A program made the translations under genes and the position numbers. Shown here piece by piece: positions 63,928 through 64,000 of a DNA stretch of 64,000 nt. The number at the start of each line of letters is the position of its first letter. The first letter of the stretch is position 1. Below the pieces are notes generated by a model. That model saw only the letters and a program-made list of their open reading frames with translations. It had not been told where the DNA came from and did no database searches. The DNA is taken from contig CM075103.1 in NCBI GenBank assembly GCA_037576195.1, positions 4,836,001 through 4,900,000 on the forward strand, read 5' to 3'. The DNA is from Phytoseiulus persimilis (Eukaryota; Arthropoda; Arachnida; Mesostigmata; Phytoseiidae).

Positions 63928-64000
63928 CTGCATTCAAACTATCTTTAGAGACTCTCAGTGTTCATCATCTTCCGCACTCCGAATCGACAGCTCCTTCGCA

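Overview
The window is animal nuclear DNA, most likely from a small-genome arachnid such as a phytoseiid-type predatory mite. Genes are split by many short GT-AG introns (often 50-110 bp), base composition is near 50% GC, and there is a divergent gustatory-receptor-type chemoreceptor. The conserved genes are ordinary metazoan ones. The mite assignment is an inference from gene architecture and content; no species marker is present. No prokaryotic operons, CRISPR arrays, rRNA or credible tRNA genes were seen. Gene models were assembled by hand from splice sites, reading phase and family resemblance.

Layout. (1) 2.0-4.2 kb, plus: complete GTF2H2 (TFIIH p44), eight exons. (2) 7.1-5.0 kb, minus: an eight-exon gustatory receptor-like gene. 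(3) 7.7-10.5 kb, plus: a probable secreted lipid-binding-type protein whose 5' exons are unresolved; a small antisense reading frame lies in its last intron. (4) 10.6-30.3 kb: about 20 kb with no recognised gene, only two isolated exon-like stretches. (5) 30.3-48.9 kb, plus: the formin DAAM, 13 coding exons and 1119 residues. Its introns hold a 250-bp hAT-like MITE and an intact, intronless, unidentified 401-codon gene on the opposite strand. (6) 51.0-49.2 kb, minus: an intronless type I membrane protein with a long mucin-like ectodomain and a membrane-proximal domain resembling SARAF; it converges tail-to-tail on DAAM. (7) 51-60 kb: poorly resolved, with chemoreceptor-like fragments (minus), an unrecognised multi-pass membrane protein with a His-rich tail (plus), and an uncertain minus-strand coding block. 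(8) 63.9-60.9 kb, minus: glycogen phosphorylase, lacking only its first exon(s), which lie beyond the window edge.

The genes do not form a functional cluster. Transcription/repair (p44), Wnt/PCP actin assembly (DAAM), glycogen breakdown (phosphorylase) and chemosensation (receptors) are independent functions. The least explained items are the intronless nested gene in DAAM, the SARAF-like mucin and the His-tailed membrane protein.
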